8,685 bases of DNA from an uncultured Erysipelotrichaceae bacterium (GTDB lineage: Bacteria > Bacillota_I > Bacilli_A > RF39 > UBA660). Position numbers and translations under genes: made by a program. Positions 6,379 to 8,685 of the stretch are shown here, in pieces. Under the pieces are notes generated by a model. It saw only the letters and a list, made by a program, of their open reading frames with translations, did not search any database and was not told the DNA's origin. Every line of letters starts with the position of its first letter. Position 1 is the stretch's first letter. The DNA lies in the NCBI GenBank assembly GCA_902772675.1, contig CACYBN010000169.1, forward strand, positions 1-8,685, given 5' to 3'.

Positions 6379-6909
6379 TTAAGTGTTAACTATTTCTTGA
6401 GTTTTTATATAATTATAAAATTCATCATAATTTATATGATATTTTGGTTTTTTATATTTATATATATAAATATCATAATTTAAACTTGAAGCTATCTCAT
6501 CTTTTCTACTATCTATGAATTTTATTTTCACATCATTTAAAAGTTCTTTAATATCATTATATTCATGAATCCCTCTCATGTCATACCATGAATGTTCAAA
6601 CCAATAATATTTATCATCCAATTGAAAAGTAAGAAAAGTATGCGATAGTAAATTTTCTTTATCATCAATATATATAAAATAAGTATCACATTCTATATTA
6701 GTATCATTAAATAATTTTCTTTCAAGTTCAACCTGATCCCAACAAACTCCACATTTACTAGATAACAATTCCTCTGGACTTAATAAATAATAAAATTTGG
6801 AGAAGTCATTATCCCATCTTTCACTATTAATTAAGTTGTTACCATTTTCGTCTTTGAAACCATATTCTATATTATCTAACTCACTCATTATTTTTAAAAT
6901 TCTATTCAT
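6379..6909 (-). CDS. Transglutaminase-like (papain-fold) protein
   Basis: A 176-residue protein from the chosen start. It shows the transglutaminase-like triad order: Cys56 in Cys-Gly-Val-Cys-Trp-Asp-Gln, His90 in Leu-Ser-His-Thr-Phe-Leu, and Glu105 in Tyr-Trp-Phe-Glu-His-Ser-Trp (Glu in place of the more common Asp; His106 adjacent). There is no signal peptide, so it should be cytoplasmic. Bacterial members act as cysteine proteases, amidases or crosslinkers; the substrate is unknown. An ATG at 6924 would add five residues, but the promoter -10 at 6934..6929 puts the transcript start at about 6922, so that codon would be at or before the mRNA 5' end. ATG 6909 has GGATGTGA (one mismatch to GGAGGTGA) five bases upstream. 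It sits between two decayed genes, 58 bases ahead of the LURP-one pseudogene, with which it may be co-transcribed. Confidence 0.75.
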   Translation of the reverse strand: MNRILKIMSELDNIEYGFKDENGNNLINSERWDNDFSKFYYLLSPEELLSSKCGVCWDQVELERKLFNDTNIECDTYFIYIDDKENLLSHTFLTFQLDDKYYWFEHSWYDMRGIHEYNDIKELLNDVKIKFIDSRKDEIASSLNYDIYIYKYKKPKYHINYDEFYNYIKTQEIVNT

Positions 6910-6928
6910 AAGTGTCACATCCATACTT

Positions 6929-6937
6929 ATTATAACA
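6929..6937 (-). promoter_or_regulatory. Extended -10 promoter of the transglutaminase-like gene
   Basis: On the minus strand 6937..6929 reads TGTTATAAT, identical to the left-edge promoter at 94..86. No good -35 is present. The predicted transcript start (about 6922) argues for translation from ATG 6909 rather than ATG 6924. Confidence 0.6.
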
Positions 6938-6947
6938 TACTAATGGT

Positions 6948-7121
6948 TTATGATTCACAAGTCTCTATTTGTAATTTATTTTTTTTAATTTTAAACATAA
7001 TAGTACCATGATACCCTACTTTTAAAACATCTATATTTGGTAGATTATACATACTTAATGTCTCTTTTTCTGTAGTATTTGATGATCTCCCATATGATCA
7101 TAATCTCCATATGGTGACTAT
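6948..7121 (-). pseudogene. Collapsed ComEC-like metallo-beta-lactamase remnant
   Basis: Three short stretches in shifting frames match ordered parts of stand-alone ComEC-type MBL hydrolases. First is Ile-Val-Thr (7121..7113). Then, in another frame (7111..7085), comes Tyr-Gly-Asp-Tyr-Asp-His-Met-Gly-Asp, the metal-binding HGDYDHMG motif with its first His lost. Last is a frame from 7091 to the TAA at 6950..6948: the segment after the Phe-Met-Gly-Asp strand, then Leu-Pro-Asn-Ile-Asp-Val-Leu-Lys-Val-Gly, then directly the C-terminal Gly-Thr-Ile-Met-Phe-Lys-Ile-Lys-Lys. The intervening MBL segments, including the second metal-site region after Lys-Val-Gly-His-His-Gly, are missing, and the N-terminal half is absent. 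It is a dead relic; no start or intact metal site remains. Family assignment rests on recalled motif order and is good but not proven. Confidence 0.65.
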
Positions 7122-7160
7122 CGTTTTCTCACATGAATTTAAGATCCTTTATTTACAAAG

Positions 7161-7182
7161 AAAAAGAACACCTATAGTGTTC
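7161..7182 (-). terminator. Rho-independent terminator of the HAD phosphatase gene
   Basis: On the minus strand GAACAC (7182..7177), a 5-base loop and GTGTTC (7171..7166) are followed by TTTTT (7165..7161), then CTTT. It starts 14 bases after the HAD stop codon (TGA, 7198..7196) and separates that gene from the MBL remnant. Confidence 0.8.
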
Positions 7183-7195
7183 AAAATAATATATA

Positions 7196-7963
7196 TCAAA
7201 TTTTATTTCTCTTTTTATAATTCCTTTGCAAAATATTTGAAAGCTCACTACCATCTCTATAATCAGCAATACAACTAAAATCAACTATTCCATCTGAATT
7301 TAATGTATTATAAATTCTATTAATATATTCATAAAAATCATCATCAGTAGTTGGTTGATGAACAAAAATTGTTTTTCCTCCATGATTATGAATAAATCTC
7401 ATTGCAACTGCATCACTATATCCATCACCTATGTAGTATACATTTCGACAATCATTATCTCTTCTATTATTTTTTCTAAGTATTTCTTGAATTGCTAATA
7501 GTTTTTTATCATCTGTCATTATTTCTCCAATTCCTGATATTAAACCTTGTTCGTTAGTTTGTACCGGTGTTCCATAAATGCCAGAAAAATATGGTGCTAA
7601 GCTAAGTCTTGCTAAAAATTCTTTTAATCCACCAGATACAATATAATTTTTTGAATTAGATTCTTTAATAAAATGTTCAACACCAGGATTATAGATAATA
7701 TATTTTTCTCCTATCATCAATTCATCATATGTAATTGTATCATTATTGCTAATTAGTAAATCATTAAAAAAACCAAAAAAAGTTTCAAGTGCATTTCCAG
7801 AATGTGTACTTCTATATTTTGCTATAGCTTCTTCTAATTTTTCATTTCTTTTTTCACCACTATACCCAAATTTTTCTACCCAAGTCCAAAATTTAGGCCA
7901 TGTTTCAGTAGTCAGTGTGCCGTCAAAATCAAAAATATTAATAGGATTCAAATCATATTCCAT
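7196..7963 (-). CDS. HAD-superfamily phosphatase (HAD-IB / phosphoserine-phosphatase-like)
   Basis: A 255-residue cytoplasmic enzyme. Motif I is Phe-Asp-Phe-Asp-Gly-Thr-Leu-Thr, with nucleophile D12 and general acid D14. A helical C1 cap spans about 20-90. Motif II is Val-Ser-Gly-Gly (S110), motif III is Lys in Asp-Asp-Lys-Lys (153/154), and motif IV is Gly-Asp-Gly-Tyr-Ser-Asp (D180, D184). All catalytic positions are present, so it should be an active Mg-dependent phosphomonoesterase; the substrate is unknown. The start is fixed by GAGGTG at 7974..7969. It lies 30 bases after the thymidylate-synthase-like gene, a context that suggests a nucleotide or modified nucleotide as substrate (inference). 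It has its own promoter in the gap and its own terminator. The stop is TGA, the only one among the intact genes here. Confidence 0.87.
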   Translation of the reverse strand: MEYDLNPINIFDFDGTLTTETWPKFWTWVEKFGYSGEKRNEKLEEAIAKYRSTHSGNALETFFGFFNDLLISNNDTITYDELMIGEKYIIYNPGVEHFIKESNSKNYIVSGGLKEFLARLSLAPYFSGIYGTPVQTNEQGLISGIGEIMTDDKKLLAIQEILRKNNRRDNDCRNVYYIGDGYSDAVAMRFIHNHGGKTIFVHQPTTDDDFYEYINRIYNTLNSDGIVDFSCIADYRDGSELSNILQRNYKKRNKI

Positions 7964-7982
7964 AATTGCACCTCTTATAATA

Positions 7983-7991
7983 ATTATATCA
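7983..7991 (-). promoter_or_regulatory. Extended -10 promoter between the TS-like and HAD genes
   Basis: On the minus strand 7991..7983 reads TGATATAAT, a perfect -10 with TGn extension, two bases after the stop of the TS-like gene. The -35 region is not recognisable. The predicted start near 7976 is immediately before the GAGGTG Shine-Dalgarno, giving a leader of about 13 bases. Confidence 0.6.
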
Positions 7992-7993
7992 CA

Positions 7994-8671
7994 CTAATCA
8001 ATATTATTATTTAAAGGTTGCCTATTATTTTTATCTTTAAAGTAGTCTTCTAAAATTGCCTTTACTTTCTCATCATCTTTGCTATAAATTCTAGATAACT
8101 TAACTGTTAAATTTATTCCGCCAACAGCAATGTTTATACCAGCACTAACTTCTTGCATAATCTTTGTTAACATTGCTAAATTAGCATAAGCTTTTTCACC
8201 CCAATCCAGACTTCTAGCATAAACATATAAATTTAACAAACCGTTTTCTACATAAAAATCTAGCATACTTATGCACGGAATATACGATTCATCTGTTAAG
8301 GGTTCGAAAGTAGTAATTGTTGCAGAACAAGTATTAATGTCGTTATTAATTTTTTGAATAACCCAATCTATTTGATTTTTTTGATCTAAATAGTTATATA
8401 ACCTTGAGGCATATGATCTAGCATTTCTTAATTCTTTTACTATACCTTGTTTATTAAAATTATTTTCCATCCATTCATATTCTTCTTTTACCATATATTT
8501 TCTTATAATATTATCTGGTAATATAGCTTTTTCTATAGAAATTGATAAGCCAGTTTTTTCTTTAATTATTTTAGTTTCGCTATATTTTTTAACTTTACCA
8601 TTCTCATAAACTTCCTTTAAAAAAGTAATCCATGCCTCACCAATTGTATTAACTTTTCCTAAATATTTCAT
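7994..8671 (-). CDS. Divergent thymidylate-synthase-fold protein (short, archaeal-type length)
   Basis: A 225-residue protein, close to the short archaeal ThyA type rather than the 264-residue E. coli enzyme. The conserved core starts at Ser-Tyr-Ala-Ser-Arg-Leu (86-91). The catalytic-cysteine motif Ile-Pro-Cys is at C133. Arg-Ser-Leu-Asp is at 153-156, Asn at 164, and Ile-Tyr at 195-196. Spacing equals E. coli C146, R166, S167, D169, N177 and Y209 exactly. The keeping of Asn164 points to a uracil-type substrate, since dCMP hydroxymethylases carry Asp there. But the paired arginines that bind substrate phosphate (E. coli R126/R127) are replaced in Asn-Thr-Cys-Ser (113-116), and H207 is Arg194. 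So it may be a hydroxymethylase or a synthase on an unusual nucleotide. ATG 8671 has GAGGAGG just upstream; the right edge cuts the preceding sequence. Fold confident, reaction open. Confidence 0.75.
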   Translation of the reverse strand: MKYLGKVNTIGEAWITFLKEVYENGKVKKYSETKIIKEKTGLSISIEKAILPDNIIRKYMVKEEYEWMENNFNKQGIVKELRNARSYASRLYNYLDQKNQIDWVIQKINNDINTCSATITTFEPLTDESYIPCISMLDFYVENGLLNLYVYARSLDWGEKAYANLAMLTKIMQEVSAGINIAVGGINLTVKLSRIYSKDDEKVKAILEDYFKDKNNRQPLNNNID

Positions 8672-8685
8672 ATCTGCCTCCTCAT

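Noticed and set aside
7746..7997. 83-codon plus-strand frame opposite the HAD gene
   Set aside because: Antisense of a gene with intact catalytic motifs; no start signal.
8668..8685. End of an upstream gene overlapping the TS-like start (ATATGA)
   Set aside because: Only 14 bases precede the start in the window, so which frame, if any, is coding cannot be decided.

Overview
The window is very AT-rich. Most genes have strong Shine-Dalgarno sites (AGGAGG/GAGGTG), tryptophan is encoded by TGG, and there are rho-independent terminators and a lipobox lipoprotein. This fits a low-GC Gram-positive of the Bacilli / Erysipelotrichia / RF39-like type (inference; no marker gene fixes the taxon). It uses the standard code: genes end in TAA and TAG, and once in TGA. 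Peptidoglycan-directed enzymes suggest a walled cell rather than a classical Mycoplasma. Every intact gene is on the minus strand, so transcription runs from high to low coordinates.

Right edge (8671 to 7196): a small, divergent thymidylate-synthase-fold enzyme is followed by a HAD-family phosphatase with its own extended -10 promoter and a clean terminator. The pair looks like part of a nucleotide-modifying accessory cluster that continues past the window edge.

Middle (7121 to about 5080) is a decay zone. It holds a collapsed ComEC-like metallo-beta-lactamase remnant, an intact transglutaminase-like protein with its own promoter, a LURP-one-related (YxjI-like) pseudogene carrying one frameshift and two in-frame stops, an intact small lipoprotein, and a short unidentified plus-strand coding remnant that converges on the lipoprotein gene through a shared bidirectional terminator.

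Left half (4949 to 345) is a tight four-gene envelope operon: a membrane-anchored M15B (VanY/LdcB-type) peptidase, a second M15B peptidase with no signal sequence, a membrane-anchored protein with a possible calycin-like domain, and a YfhO-type GT-C glycosyltransferase. These plausibly act together in trimming peptidoglycan and decorating a wall or lipid-linked polymer. A tRNA-Arg(CCT) gene with encoded CCA follows immediately. It has its own probable promoter embedded in the last codons of yfhO and a terminator after it. A further secreted or membrane protein begins at 64 and runs off the left edge.

Two patterns recur. Four or five promoters are extended -10 elements (TGnTATAAT) with little or no -35. 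Several genes have their stop codon inside or touching the hairpin that follows them.
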